DNA from: GCA-2690565 sp002457235
GTDB lineage: Bacteria > Verrucomicrobiota > Verrucomicrobiia > Opitutales > Coraliomargaritaceae
Assembly (NCBI GenBank): GCA_045565695.1
Contig: JBJLEZ010000007.1
Location: 1 to 64,000, forward strand
Direction: 5' to 3'
Length of the DNA: 64,000 nt
The position numbers and the translations under genes were made by a program. Below the pieces are notes generated by a model. The model was given only the letters and a program-made list of their open reading frames with translations. It had not been told where the DNA came from and made no database searches. Numbering within the stretch: the stretch's first letter is position 1; every line of letters begins with the position of its first letter. This document shows, piece after piece, positions 1 to 8,431 of the stretch.

Positions 1-4
1 TTAT

Positions 5-256
5 AGCTTACCGCAAAAAAGATTTTATTCGGTCCAAAAAAATCCAAAGTTTTGAGGGCTGTTTTTGGAGTTTTATTGGTTTTACCAAATTAAAAATTAG
101 ATTAGGTGTCTGTTTCAATACTGATGCGGTTAAGCGACGATGGCATCAAAGTTTAGGAAACTGCGGTTCTATCCATTGAACTATGGGGACACATCTATAA
201 TACACAATCTTTTAGAGAAAAGAGGCAAAAGTTCAAAAGAAAAAAACCGACCGCTT
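5..256. repeat. 252-bp direct repeat, left copy, containing a tRNA-Arg half
   Basis: Aligns without gaps to 4659-4910 at a constant offset of 4654 bp. Bases 153-256 are identical over 104 bp, while bases 5-152 differ at roughly 20 positions by eye. The change in identity falls exactly at the anticodon loop of the embedded tRNA-Arg half. The two copies have the same orientation and bracket two genes for secreted proteins. No integrase or transposase lies in the window. The left end may extend beyond the window edge, and bases 1-4 differ from the right copy. Confidence 0.9.
152..190 (-). pseudogene. 5' half of tRNA-Arg(CCU), left copy
   Basis: Read on the minus strand, the sequence begins with an acceptor strand GTCCCCA, then a D arm (GTTCAATGGATAGAAC) and the 5' anticodon stem with loop TTTCCTAA, giving anticodon CCU for arginine. 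After the loop the sequence departs from any tRNA: there is no 3' anticodon stem, no T arm and no acceptor partner (expected TGGGGAC). It therefore cannot fold as a tRNA. The region just upstream in transcription direction (191-256) is kept and contains a plausible -10 (TATTAT), so a short transcript is possible. It looks like an attachment-site or recombination remnant of a tRNA-Arg gene. Confidence 0.75.
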
Positions 257-273
257 AATCTGAGTATTCTGAC

Positions 274-2997
274 TTATTCCGCCATCTTAAAACGGAAGAA
301 CTTAGTATCTGTATCTGCTGGGATTATCATAGTGGCTGGTGTGCCAGTATCTTCCCATGTTTGAAGATCAGAGCTTTCTTCCATCTGTAACTGTACTGTA
401 GCTTGGTTTTCAGATACTCCTATCATTGTAGAACTAGGACGTAGGTCTTTTAGTTCACTAGGAAAATATTTTTTATTAGATGCATAATCCAAAACTTGGA
501 TTGGAATTAAATTAGATTCAGCAGAATCGTATATATTTGCTAGATCGATCGCGCTCTCAGTTGCAGGAAAAGCTTGACCATCAGCAATCTGCTGTCCGTC
601 AGCCATACCGTTGATATCTAAATCTATTCTACCATCATAGAAAAAGCCCTTACCGCTATCATCTGGCGTGCCGTCATCCGATTGCCAGACATAATTAAAC
701 TTATAAAATAGGTCGTTTGTTTTATCTTTTAAATTTATTCTAAAGCTGCCTCCATATTGATCATCAGTAGAAACTAAAAAGCTATTTACTGAATAATTCC
801 CTTCCCATTTTGATTCAGCACCTCCGTAATTCCAAATATTAATTGCATTTGTTTCACTTGTTGGAAGCCATATTCCATAAGATGGAGCAGGAGCATAATC
901 AGAAAAATAAATTTCTACATAACCCAAAAATGAAGTAGGTGCATTATTACTGATATCATAAACTTGGGGTAATTGATCATAGCTATCTGCGATCCCGTCA
1001 TTGTCATCATCGATATCTATATCATTATTACGGCCGTCGCCATCAAAGTCATTTTCTGTAAATGAGCTTGGCAGAGTAAAAAGTGCTAAGTTTTCAGATA
1101 AAGAATTAATAATCTGATGGAAATCAATTAGGCTACCTTCTGCAGGGAACGTTAATCCAGATCTGATTTGGATCCCGTCTTGGTTGCCGTCATTATCTAA
1201 ATCTATCCTTCCATCATAAGAAAATCCAAAGCCATAAGTCCCATTCGTCCAATTAAATTTACAAGTATACACATTCGGGTTTGATGTCTTATAGTGCGAC
1301 CAATTGCCAACATCTCCAACCGAATTTGTCGATGTTTGTTGTTCCGAGCTCCAATAATAAGGCCATGCATTTGGCCATCCTTCAGTGTATGAAGGCCAAG
1401 AACCATCAAATGGAAACCATGCACCTAAATTTGAATCAATTGGATGCCAAATACCTGGCATAAATGTCTCCCCATTCATATAAGCATAGCTCACTTCAAT
1501 CCAACCTACATTATCTTTGGGTTGAAAGTCAGTAGGACCTAATAATTCTAATTCTAATGGCTCATTTGGGAAAGGATCTTCCGAATCGGCTACTCCATCC
1601 CCATCTGAATCAACAATACCATCAGAATCACTGTAGGGGTCATCTGTTAAAGTGCTGTCATAGTTCATATCCTCTGATATTACAAAATTATCAAAATAGA
1701 CATCTCCTTCTTCTAGTATGATGTTCCTGAGTTCAGTTGATAAGGATACTTTAAAATTGTCATTAGGAGCATATAAATTAGAGAGTTCAATAAAGTTTAT
1801 TCCATCCGTACTATATGAGGTAGTTGCAATGGATGTGTTGAAATTATATGAGGATCGAAGGTATATGTTTTCAAGACTATCGACATTAAGATAGCCATCT
1901 TCATTTGGTATACTAGCATCACCATATTTAATACTTTTGACTCCATTCTTATTGACTAAGGCAATATCCGAATCTCCATTAAAATCGTTGAAATTTAGAC
2001 TACATTCAATCTCATAAAAAGGTTGTATGTCACCTTCATCATCGACAAAAGTTCCGCCATCTATTAAGTTAACATAGCTACTAGCTAAAACCGTGAAGTA
2101 GAGGTTATCTGAGTTAGTCATAGATGAGTTCACTGGATAACTTAATTCTATTAATTTTAGCCCTGAGCCATTTCCGCCAATTATATTCATTACTCCATTA
2201 GTTGTATTTGCTTCTAAATTAGTAACTTCAGACAGGTTATAATAGGGACTCTTTGAAATGACAAAATTATCGAAGTAAGCTTCTCCTTGGTTAAAAGATA
2301 CATTTCTGCTTTCAGCTTCTAGGGCTACATTAAAAGTAGAGGCTTGTGGACCGTAAATCTCGCTAAGTTCAGTGAAATTTATTCCGTCAATACTATAGTA
2401 AGTCTTGTAATAAGATGTATCAAAATCATAGGAAAGGCGCAGGTAAACTTTATCGAAATTATCTACATTCAAATAACCGTCCCCAAATAGACTATTGCTG
2501 TATCTTATTCGTTTAGTACCGTTTGCGTTTTCTAAAGTAATAAGGCCGTCACCACCAAAATTGTCGAAGCTTATGCCAACTTCTGCTAGGTTCATAGGGT
2601 CTACATCTCCATCCTCATTTATCCAAGTTCCACCATCGGTCACTGTAACGGAATTACCTGCTTCAACCGTAAAGTAAAGAATCCCATTTGCATCCTCTTG
2701 ATTTATCGAATATGAAATAAATAGATCATTCTCGTATGATGGGGGAAGACCATTAGTGAGAAGATTTATTTTTCCATTATAAATAGAAGTACTTATATCT
2801 CCATCACTATCATATGTAAAATAACTTGGTAATACATTAAATTGCTCTGATAATATAGAATCACTAGAATCATTTTCATACTCAAAGCCAAGGTAACTAG
2901 GGTATACATCAAATTGCTCATCAACTATAGCTGCACTTAACTCACAAATTTTCAGTGAGAGAATTACAAATATAGGGATAGCAAAGCAAATTTTCAT
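274..2997 (-). CDS. Large secreted protein with tandem beta-domain repeats and a C-terminal S-DL-W module
   Basis: 907 residues with an N-terminal signal peptide (about residues 1-23, ending near ELSAA). Two tandem units of about 200 residues follow (roughly 75-265 and 270-470); each has the pattern YFTV..DGGT, a YLNVD strand and YFDNFVIS at its end, suggesting a lectin-like beta-sandwich. A DSDGDGVADSEDPFP calcium-type (thrombospondin-3-like) linker follows. Two further related modules each carry YDGRIDLD...DG.QI..G..FPA. The last 52 residues nearly match the end of the neighbouring protein (3049-4521). No catalytic domain is recognisable. Likely cell-surface or extracellular; binding or adhesion is an inference. 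It is 51 bp downstream of the lectin gene in the same direction, so the two may be co-transcribed. Confidence 0.8.
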   Translation of the reverse strand: MKICFAIPIFVILSLKICELSAAIVDEQFDVYPSYLGFEYENDSSDSILSEQFNVLPSYFTYDSDGDISTSIYNGKINLLTNGLPPSYENDLFISYSINQEDANGILYFTVEAGNSVTVTDGGTWINEDGDVDPMNLAEVGISFDNFGGDGLITLENANGTKRIRYSNSLFGDGYLNVDNFDKVYLRLSYDFDTSYYKTYYSIDGINFTELSEIYGPQASTFNVALEAESRNVSFNQGEAYFDNFVISKSPYYNLSEVTNLEANTTNGVMNIIGGNGSGLKLIELSYPVNSSMTNSDNLYFTVLASSYVNLIDGGTFVDDEGDIQPFYEIECSLNFNDFNGDSDIALVNKNGVKSIKYGDASIPNEDGYLNVDSLENIYLRSSYNFNTSIATTSYSTDGINFIELSNLYAPNDNFKVSLSTELRNIILEEGDVYFDNFVISEDMNYDSTLTDDPYSDSDGIVDSDGDGVADSEDPFPNEPLELELLGPTDFQPKDNVGWIEVSYAYMNGETFMPGIWHPIDSNLGAWFPFDGSWPSYTEGWPNAWPYYWSSEQQTSTNSVGDVGNWSHYKTSNPNVYTCKFNWTNGTYGFGFSYDGRIDLDNDGNQDGIQIRSGLTFPAEGSLIDFHQIINSLSENLALFTLPSSFTENDFDGDGRNNDIDIDDDNDGIADSYDQLPQVYDISNNAPTSFLGYVEIYFSDYAPAPSYGIWLPTSETNAINIWNYGGAESKWEGNYSVNSFLVSTDDQYGGSFRINLKDKTNDLFYKFNYVWQSDDGTPDDSGKGFFYDGRIDLDINGMADGQQIADGQAFPATESAIDLANIYDSAESNLIPIQVLDYASNKKYFPSELKDLRPSSTMIGVSENQATVQLQMEESSDLQTWEDTGTPATMIIPADTDTKFFRFKMAE

Positions 2998-3048
2998 TAT
3001 TTAAAAAATAAGCCCTAATCCCAAGAATTAAAAGAAAAAACCGCCAAA

Positions 3049-4521
3049 CTATTCCGCCATCTTAATACGAAAGAACTTGGTATCTGTATCTGCTGGAATG
3101 GTCATAGTGGCTGGATCACCCTTATCTTCCCATGTTTGAAGATCAGAGCTTTCTTCCATCTGCAACTGAACTGTAGCTTGGTTTCCAGATACTTCTATCA
3201 TTGTAGAGCCAGGACGAAGTTCTTGAATACCCTGGCTGATTATATTTTTGAGATTCGTATAATCTACAGTAGGATCAAACCCCGCATTCACTACTTCTCC
3301 GTCTTTTAAGCCATCACCAGATGTATCAGCTAAGTTTGGGTCAGTGTTGTAAGTTACTTCTTGGGAGTCATCTAATCCATCTGAATCTGTATCTGCTAAA
3401 TTTGGATTTGAAGTTGGTGTACTTTTTTGCATTAAATATGATAACATTGAGTTTGCAGCACGATCATGCCATTCAGCATTAGGATGATGTTGTTCATTAT
3501 ATCTATATATCGCTGCATAATGTTCTATTCCGCTTCCGTTATTAGGCTCAGTTCCTAACCAAAAAGAAAATTCGAGATTTTCGCCATTAATCCACTTCCA
3601 ATCTCCTTCTTGAACTTCATCAGTTAAACCAATCCATACATCATTAGGGTAACTATTTTGATCAGACCAAGAATTTAATTCTACATCCAGATTTATGAGG
3701 TAATTGTAAGCCATGTTCATTTTTTCTTTTGTATCAAGAATAGCTAAAATGCCACCTTTAGACTCTGCATCTAATTTTGAATCATGCCAACTTTTTCCTC
3801 CATTTATTAACATATATTTAATTCCATAAATCTCATTTCCATCAATTACGCTATCATCATCACTATCGCTATCATTTGGATCTGTTCCTGTGTCTGTTGC
3901 ACTTACAAATACACCTGTATTATTTTCGTAACCATCTTTTATTCCGTCATCGTCACTATCACTATCATTTGGATCTGTTCCTGTGTCTGTTGCACTTACA
4001 AATACACCTGTATTAGTTTCGTAATCATCCCATATTCCATCACCATCTGAATCTGGATATTCAATAAGATAACCGCCAATATCATTAGTATTGTTAGCAA
4101 TATAATTACTGAAATAATTGGCTGTGTTGTCCCCCCACTTACCAGCATAATTAGGGTTATTAGATGATACAACCACTGCGTAATCTTCCTGACCTCCTAT
4201 ATTTATGGAGCTACTAGGCTCGTTAATCATCCAATTAGATGCAGTTAAAATGGTGCCATCAATCCAGCGCCAGTCACCTTCATTAACTTCATCAGTAAGT
4301 CCAATGTAAAACTCTGGCCATTCACTCAAATTGTTTAGATAATTTTGAACGGTCGATATTTTCTCTTCAGTATTGAGTACAGCTAAATGTCCACCTCTTT
4401 GCGATGCATCGATTAATGCTTCATTCCAAGAAAAATTTCCACTAATAATTTCATATGTAGATGAAGATAATGGCAATGTTAAAAGAATAAAAAAACATAA
4501 ACTTATGAAATAATTAAACAT
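3049..4521 (-). CDS. Secreted protein with two C-type lectin domains and thrombospondin-3-like repeats
   Basis: 490 residues with a signal peptide of about 21 residues. Two C-type-lectin-like domains (about 22-155 and 232-370) carry family patterns: an early GGHLAVL/GGILAIL strand, F/VWIGLTDEV.EGDW.W.(D/N)G and an N.EP motif typical of calcium-dependent sugar loops. Between them lie acidic DSDGDGIWDD-type calcium-binding repeats, including a perfect-looking 31-residue duplication. After the second lectin domain come more TSP3-like repeats and the same C-terminal module as the 907-residue protein. Probable role is binding of extracellular or surface glycans (inferred from fold). It lies next to the tRNA-half repeat, whose right copy is 137 bp upstream of the start codon. 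Confidence 0.85.
   Translation of the reverse strand: MFNYFISLCFFILLTLPLSSSTYEIISGNFSWNEALIDASQRGGHLAVLNTEEKISTVQNYLNNLSEWPEFYIGLTDEVNEGDWRWIDGTILTASNWMINEPSSSINIGGQEDYAVVVSSNNPNYAGKWGDNTANYFSNYIANNTNDIGGYLIEYPDSDGDGIWDDYETNTGVFVSATDTGTDPNDSDSDDDGIKDGYENNTGVFVSATDTGTDPNDSDSDDDSVIDGNEIYGIKYMLINGGKSWHDSKLDAESKGGILAILDTKEKMNMAYNYLINLDVELNSWSDQNSYPNDVWIGLTDEVQEGDWKWINGENLEFSFWLGTEPNNGSGIEHYAAIYRYNEQHHPNAEWHDRAANSMLSYLMQKSTPTSNPNLADTDSDGLDDSQEVTYNTDPNLADTSGDGLKDGEVVNAGFDPTVDYTNLKNIISQGIQELRPGSTMIEVSGNQATVQLQMEESSDLQTWEDKGDPATMTIPADTDTKFFRIKMAE
3861..4046. repeat. Two tandem 93-bp units coding for 31-residue calcium-type repeats
   Basis: Bases 3861-3953 and 3954-4046 are near-identical direct repeats (period 93 bp) inside the lectin gene. 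Each codes for an acidic DPNDSDSDDD stretch plus NTGVFVSATDTGT. The high DNA identity, compared with more diverged TSP3-like repeats elsewhere in the same gene, points to a recent in-frame duplication and a length-variable linker between the two lectin domains. Confidence 0.85.
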
Positions 4522-4658
4522 GTGCAGAAGATAAATACACTTTATATAAAATCAAGATAAATTTTAATAACCGCTAAACTTTGAAAGGACGCTCCACCAA
4601 GCATATCTGGCAGAATGAAGAATTGTGTTTCTTGAAAAATAGGTGGGGTCTAATAATG

Positions 4659-4910
4659 AGCTTACCGCATAAAAGATTTTATTCGGTCCAAAAAAATCCA
4701 AAGTTTTGAGGGCTTTTTTTGGAGTTTTATTGATTTTACCAAATCGAAAATTTGATTCGATGTCTCTTTCAATACTGATGCGGGTTAGCGAGCAAGGCAC
4801 CACAAATTAGGAAACTGCGGTTCTATCCATTGAACTATGGGGACACATCTATAATACACAATCTTTTAGAGAAAAGAGGCAAAAGTTCAAAAGAAAAAAA
4901 CCGACCGCTT
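4659..4910. repeat. 252-bp direct repeat, right copy, containing a tRNA-Arg half
   Basis: Partner of 5-256. The 104 bp from 4807 to 4910 are identical to 153-256, and 4659-4806 is the diverged part (about 87% by eye). Together the copies delimit a unit of about 4.65 kb carrying the two secreted-protein genes. Recombination between the identical 104-bp segments would excise or amplify this unit. Confidence 0.9.
4807..4844 (-). pseudogene. 5' half of tRNA-Arg(CCU), right copy
   Basis: Same tRNA-Arg 5' half as at 152-190: acceptor strand, D arm, anticodon stem 5' side and the CCT anticodon read on the minus strand. Beyond the anticodon loop the sequence continues as TTTGTGGTGCC..., again without a 3' half. 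The 3' sequences of the two copies differ from each other exactly from this point on. Confidence 0.75.
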
Positions 4911-5095
4911 TCAACGAGCAAAAGCTAGAAGCGATCTATTTTAAACGATAACAAAAAATAAAAAGTGGCATTTTTGTAATTTAATGCAATTATGTGTTGT
5001 ATATCTGCTTAAGTATAGCATTAGTATAAATAATTACTTTTGCTAAAATTGACTAATACAAATTGTATTACAACTACTCGTACACTAAAAATAAT

Positions 5096-8000
5096 ATGTA
5101 CCCCATTTTCATAAAAAAATCATTGATCTACTTTTTTATCTCCGCACTGCTATCCATTGCTTTTCTATTGCCAAGAAGTGAAGCTACACTTCCTGATAGA
5201 TTAAGTATAGAAATCAAGGACTTGGTAGAGTGGGATACAGTTTCTGGACAGTCCTACCAATTGCAAAAAAGCACGACGTCTGGAGTATGGAGCAACGAAG
5301 GCGCACTCGGTCAAGGCGATGGACACTCTGTACAACATGAAATAGCTAATTTAGAATCTGGCGCAGAATATCGCCTCGTAAAAACAATTAATAGCCATGA
5401 GAACCCTTTAGCTATTTGGGATGACTTCGAATCTTCTGGAACACCAGGAGCTACTGTAGCAGGTCAGAATAATGATATTTTTGAGTTTCCTAGTGGAAGC
5501 CCAGATTGGGATGGCTTCTTTAATACTGCAACAAGTATGTATCCACTAGAATTTTCTAATGGGGGTACTATCACTTTTACCGCTTACGTTCCAAATGGTG
5601 GAAGTGCACATATTTACTTTAGATTTGAGCGACTGCCTTATCCTGATGTTGATCCCCATTTCAATATTGGTACTGATATTTGGCAAGCTGAGCGCGATGA
5701 AATGCCTTCGTGGCCTTTACTAGACTCAGGATATGAAATTAGTGGTGCTACTCCGACTGAATATTCAATATCCATCCCGTCTCAAGGAAGTAAAACTTTC
5801 AGTTCGTTAGTATTTTTCATACTTGAAAATGATACTCCAGTCGTTCTTCAAAATGTGCGTGTGACTGATGATTCAACTGTAGCGGGCGAGGAAGAAATCG
5901 TTTCATTGACTCCAGAGATGGTAACCGAAATTTCATGGCCAACACTCAACAATGTTGAATATGATATAAAGGAATCCTCAAATTTAGTCGATTGGTCTGA
6001 TTATGGTACCAATGTGATGGGTAACGGAAATATACAGACCATTTCCATGACGATGGCCCAAGCGAGTCGTTTTATTCGTGTTGTCGAACCTACGTATGAA
6101 TTGTTTGCACCCAGTGATCCAAGTGCCCAGCAGAGTATTCTAGCTAATGCCATATCTATATCATGGAATCCTAGTACTACTCCAACCGTTATTGGATACC
6201 GTGTTTATTATGGGACTGATTCAAATAATTTAGATCAAATAATTGATGTGACTAATGAAAATTCAGTCACGGTTACAGATTTAATACCCGAAACTACTTA
6301 CTACTTTGCAATTGCTGCCTACACCTCTGACGAGGAGACTGACCCAAGCTCTACTCTATTTTCCGCAACTCCTGCTCAATCCATCAGTTTAGTACCCTTA
6401 TATGACACAACTACAACACTTGAAGCAGAAACTAGTATTAATACGGATCAGGCACTTTACACTTACGTCTCAGATAGAGGACGAGGACGCCATGCAAGAG
6501 AAGTAGAAATTGCCTCTAGTCCAGCGCTTTATGATATTTATCTTGATAGTTATTGGAATGGTCGTGCCTATTACTTTGAAATCATAGATCGTGTTGGAAA
6601 AGCTGAATGGGTAGGCACACCACTGGAAAATACAATTACGATTAATAGTACTTTTCAATATGACTTAGCTGCACCTGAAATGAGAACTTTTTACCTTGGG
6701 ACAGGGACAGTAGCCAATTACTATTACAATTATAATCCATTAGGCCCTGGTGATACTCCAGAAGCGGGTCAAAGAGGCCATAGAACGGTGGATGGTACAA
6801 ATATTAATACCAACTCAATTGGGAAATACACTTACACTTTCAGAGGCAATCCGAAAACAGGTCAAGCTATGAAAGCTGGAGACCGCATGGAAATTGAGTT
6901 AAGTGTTTTCGGCTTACCACCTACGAATAAAGGAAGGTCTAATTATTACGGAACTGCATTTTTATACATGATTGGTGAAGGATTAGAACCCTGGTATGCA
7001 CACAAAGACTTATCCGTTAAATACGACTACACCTATAGCCATGGAGAACAATCAGACCTCCATCCATTGCCCACAGGCGCTCAAGCTTATCAGTCTGATT
7101 CCTATCCATTACCTGAATCTGCTTGGCTCGGAGGAAAGACAACTCATCACACGCAATATTCTGCAGAGCCTAAAACAGCATACAAGCAGATGGCCTATAA
7201 CTTGGCTCCACTGAATTCTCAAAAATTCATGGATGGCAGGCGGCTACACCACACAGATTTCCTAGACGGCTCTCACTCTGAACCTGATAATGATATATTC
7301 ACAAAACATGTCGGTAAAAGAGGACCCGATTTTGTCAACAATAGTTGCGTTGCCTGTCATACCAATAATGGGCGTGCGATTCCCAATGCTCCTGGCAATT
7401 TAATGACCAAATCGATCGTCCGAGTAGGGATTGATAATGCCGCTACTATCCATCCGACTTTGGGAACCGTCTTGCAAGTACAGTCGAACTCTGATAGCCC
7501 TGAAAAAAAAGCTTACAGAGCTGCTTACACTGAAATCCTTGGCACCTATGGCGATGGTAGCTCCTACACTTTAAGAAAGCCCAACTACACTTTCGGTGGC
7601 GATGCTCCTGAGTTTTACTCTGTTCGCTCAGCTCCTCAACTTGTAGGACTTGGCCTCTTAGAAGCTATAGACGAAAGTACTATTGTGAATTTGTCCGACC
7701 CTAATGATCTTAATAATGATGGTATTTCAGGTCGTATCAATGCACTCAATGACCCTGAAACGGGAGATATTCGTTTAGGTCGTTTTGGGTACAAAGCTTC
7801 TAAAGCTCGCCTCAGACACCATATCGCAAGTGCTTTGAATACTGATATGGGTGTCACCACAACAATTTATCCGACTATTGATTTCAAAAATACCAGCAGC
7901 TCCCTTGAAATTAATGATTCTGAATTAGATCTCATGTATCGTTACGTTGCCCTGCTCGCTCTAATGCCACAACGTGATTTTGATGATGCTGATGTAATTC

Positions 8001-8389
8001 AAGGTAAGCAGTTATTCACTCAAGCAAACTGTGTCGCTTGTCACGTAGAAACAATCCAAACGAGTGATTATCACCCTCTTACTGAACTTAGGAGTCAAAC
8101 TATACATCCTTACACAGATCTACTTCTACATGATATGGGAACAGGACTTTCCGATAATATGGGCGAAGGGCTTGCATCTGGTTCAGAATGGAGAACTGCT
8201 CCACTTTGGAATATAGGCTACACAGAATATGTAAGCTATGATGAAGCATACCTTCATGACGGACGAGCCAAGACACTAGAAGAAGCAATTCTCTGGCATG
8301 GTGGTGAAGCTGAAGCCTCAAAAGAAGTCTTCAGAACAATGTCTGCTTCCGACAGAGCTAAATTAATAACATTCTTAAAATCACTTTAA
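5096..8389 (+). CDS. Secreted di-haem oxidoreductase (DUF1111/DHOR type) with glucan-locus beta-module and FN3 domain
   Basis: The ATG at 5096 is preferred over an upstream TTG at 5063 because it leads directly into a signal peptide (IYFFISALLSIAFLL...SEA); the product is 1097 residues. Order: an S/W-type beta-module (about 40-120), the ~150-residue module shared with the GH16 and multimodular proteins (about 125-280), another S-NL-W module, an FN3 domain (about 345-435), a further beta region, then the oxidoreductase. Two haem c sites CVACH lie near residues 751 and 979, and the C-terminus reads APLWNIGYTEY...YLHDGRA.TLEEAILWHGGEA, typical of the DHOR/putative thiol oxidoreductase family. 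It should be periplasmic or extracellular and haem-loaded. The substrate is unknown; the attached module suggests glucan or glycan targeting. Monocistronic, convergent with the transporter gene. Confidence 0.85.
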   Translation: MYPIFIKKSLIYFFISALLSIAFLLPRSEATLPDRLSIEIKDLVEWDTVSGQSYQLQKSTTSGVWSNEGALGQGDGHSVQHEIANLESGAEYRLVKTINSHENPLAIWDDFESSGTPGATVAGQNNDIFEFPSGSPDWDGFFNTATSMYPLEFSNGGTITFTAYVPNGGSAHIYFRFERLPYPDVDPHFNIGTDIWQAERDEMPSWPLLDSGYEISGATPTEYSISIPSQGSKTFSSLVFFILENDTPVVLQNVRVTDDSTVAGEEEIVSLTPEMVTEISWPTLNNVEYDIKESSNLVDWSDYGTNVMGNGNIQTISMTMAQASRFIRVVEPTYELFAPSDPSAQQSILANAISISWNPSTTPTVIGYRVYYGTDSNNLDQIIDVTNENSVTVTDLIPETTYYFAIAAYTSDEETDPSSTLFSATPAQSISLVPLYDTTTTLEAETSINTDQALYTYVSDRGRGRHAREVEIASSPALYDIYLDSYWNGRAYYFEIIDRVGKAEWVGTPLENTITINSTFQYDLAAPEMRTFYLGTGTVANYYYNYNPLGPGDTPEAGQRGHRTVDGTNINTNSIGKYTYTFRGNPKTGQAMKAGDRMEIELSVFGLPPTNKGRSNYYGTAFLYMIGEGLEPWYAHKDLSVKYDYTYSHGEQSDLHPLPTGAQAYQSDSYPLPESAWLGGKTTHHTQYSAEPKTAYKQMAYNLAPLNSQKFMDGRRLHHTDFLDGSHSEPDNDIFTKHVGKRGPDFVNNSCVACHTNNGRAIPNAPGNLMTKSIVRVGIDNAATIHPTLGTVLQVQSNSDSPEKKAYRAAYTEILGTYGDGSSYTLRKPNYTFGGDAPEFYSVRSAPQLVGLGLLEAIDESTIVNLSDPNDLNNDGISGRINALNDPETGDIRLGRFGYKASKARLRHHIASALNTDMGVTTTIYPTIDFKNTSSSLEINDSELDLMYRYVALLALMPQRDFDDADVIQGKQLFTQANCVACHVETIQTSDYHPLTELRSQTIHPYTDLLLHDMGTGLSDNMGEGLASGSEWRTAPLWNIGYTEYVSYDEAYLHDGRAKTLEEAILWHGGEAEASKEVFRTMSASDRAKLITFLKSL

Positions 8390-8431
8390 TCGCTTAGAGG
8401 TACTTTAAAAAACAAGCTATTTTTAGAGGCT

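Larger units (their letters stand above)
4522..5095. other. 574-bp intergenic region holding the right repeat copy and the oxidoreductase upstream region
   Basis: Divergent spacer between the lectin gene and the di-haem oxidoreductase gene. It contains the right copy of the 252-bp repeat (4659-4910). A 79-codon reading frame on the minus strand (4564-4803) runs through the diverged half of the repeat; the equivalent left-copy frame contains stop codons, so it is not annotated as a gene. Bases 4911-5095 are very AT-rich; TATAAA at 5025-5030 is the best -10 candidate but no convincing -35 is spaced correctly. Confidence 0.6.

Noticed and set aside
140..364. Open frame through the left repeat (74 codons).
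   Set aside because: It crosses the tRNA half and antisense of the 907-residue gene; no codon signal.
3049..4521. C-type lectin domains as the variable protein of a diversity-generating retroelement.
   Set aside because: No reverse transcriptase, template repeat or adenine-biased variable segment is present near the gene.
4564..4803. 79-codon minus-strand frame in the right repeat, possibly an integrase or transposase remnant.
   Set aside because: The left copy of the same stretch has in-frame stops and I recognise no family; recorded only as part of the repeat.
152..4844. tRNA-Arg halves as a split, trans-joined tRNA.
   Set aside because: Both copies are 5' halves and no matching 3' half is present; split tRNAs of this kind are not known in bacteria.
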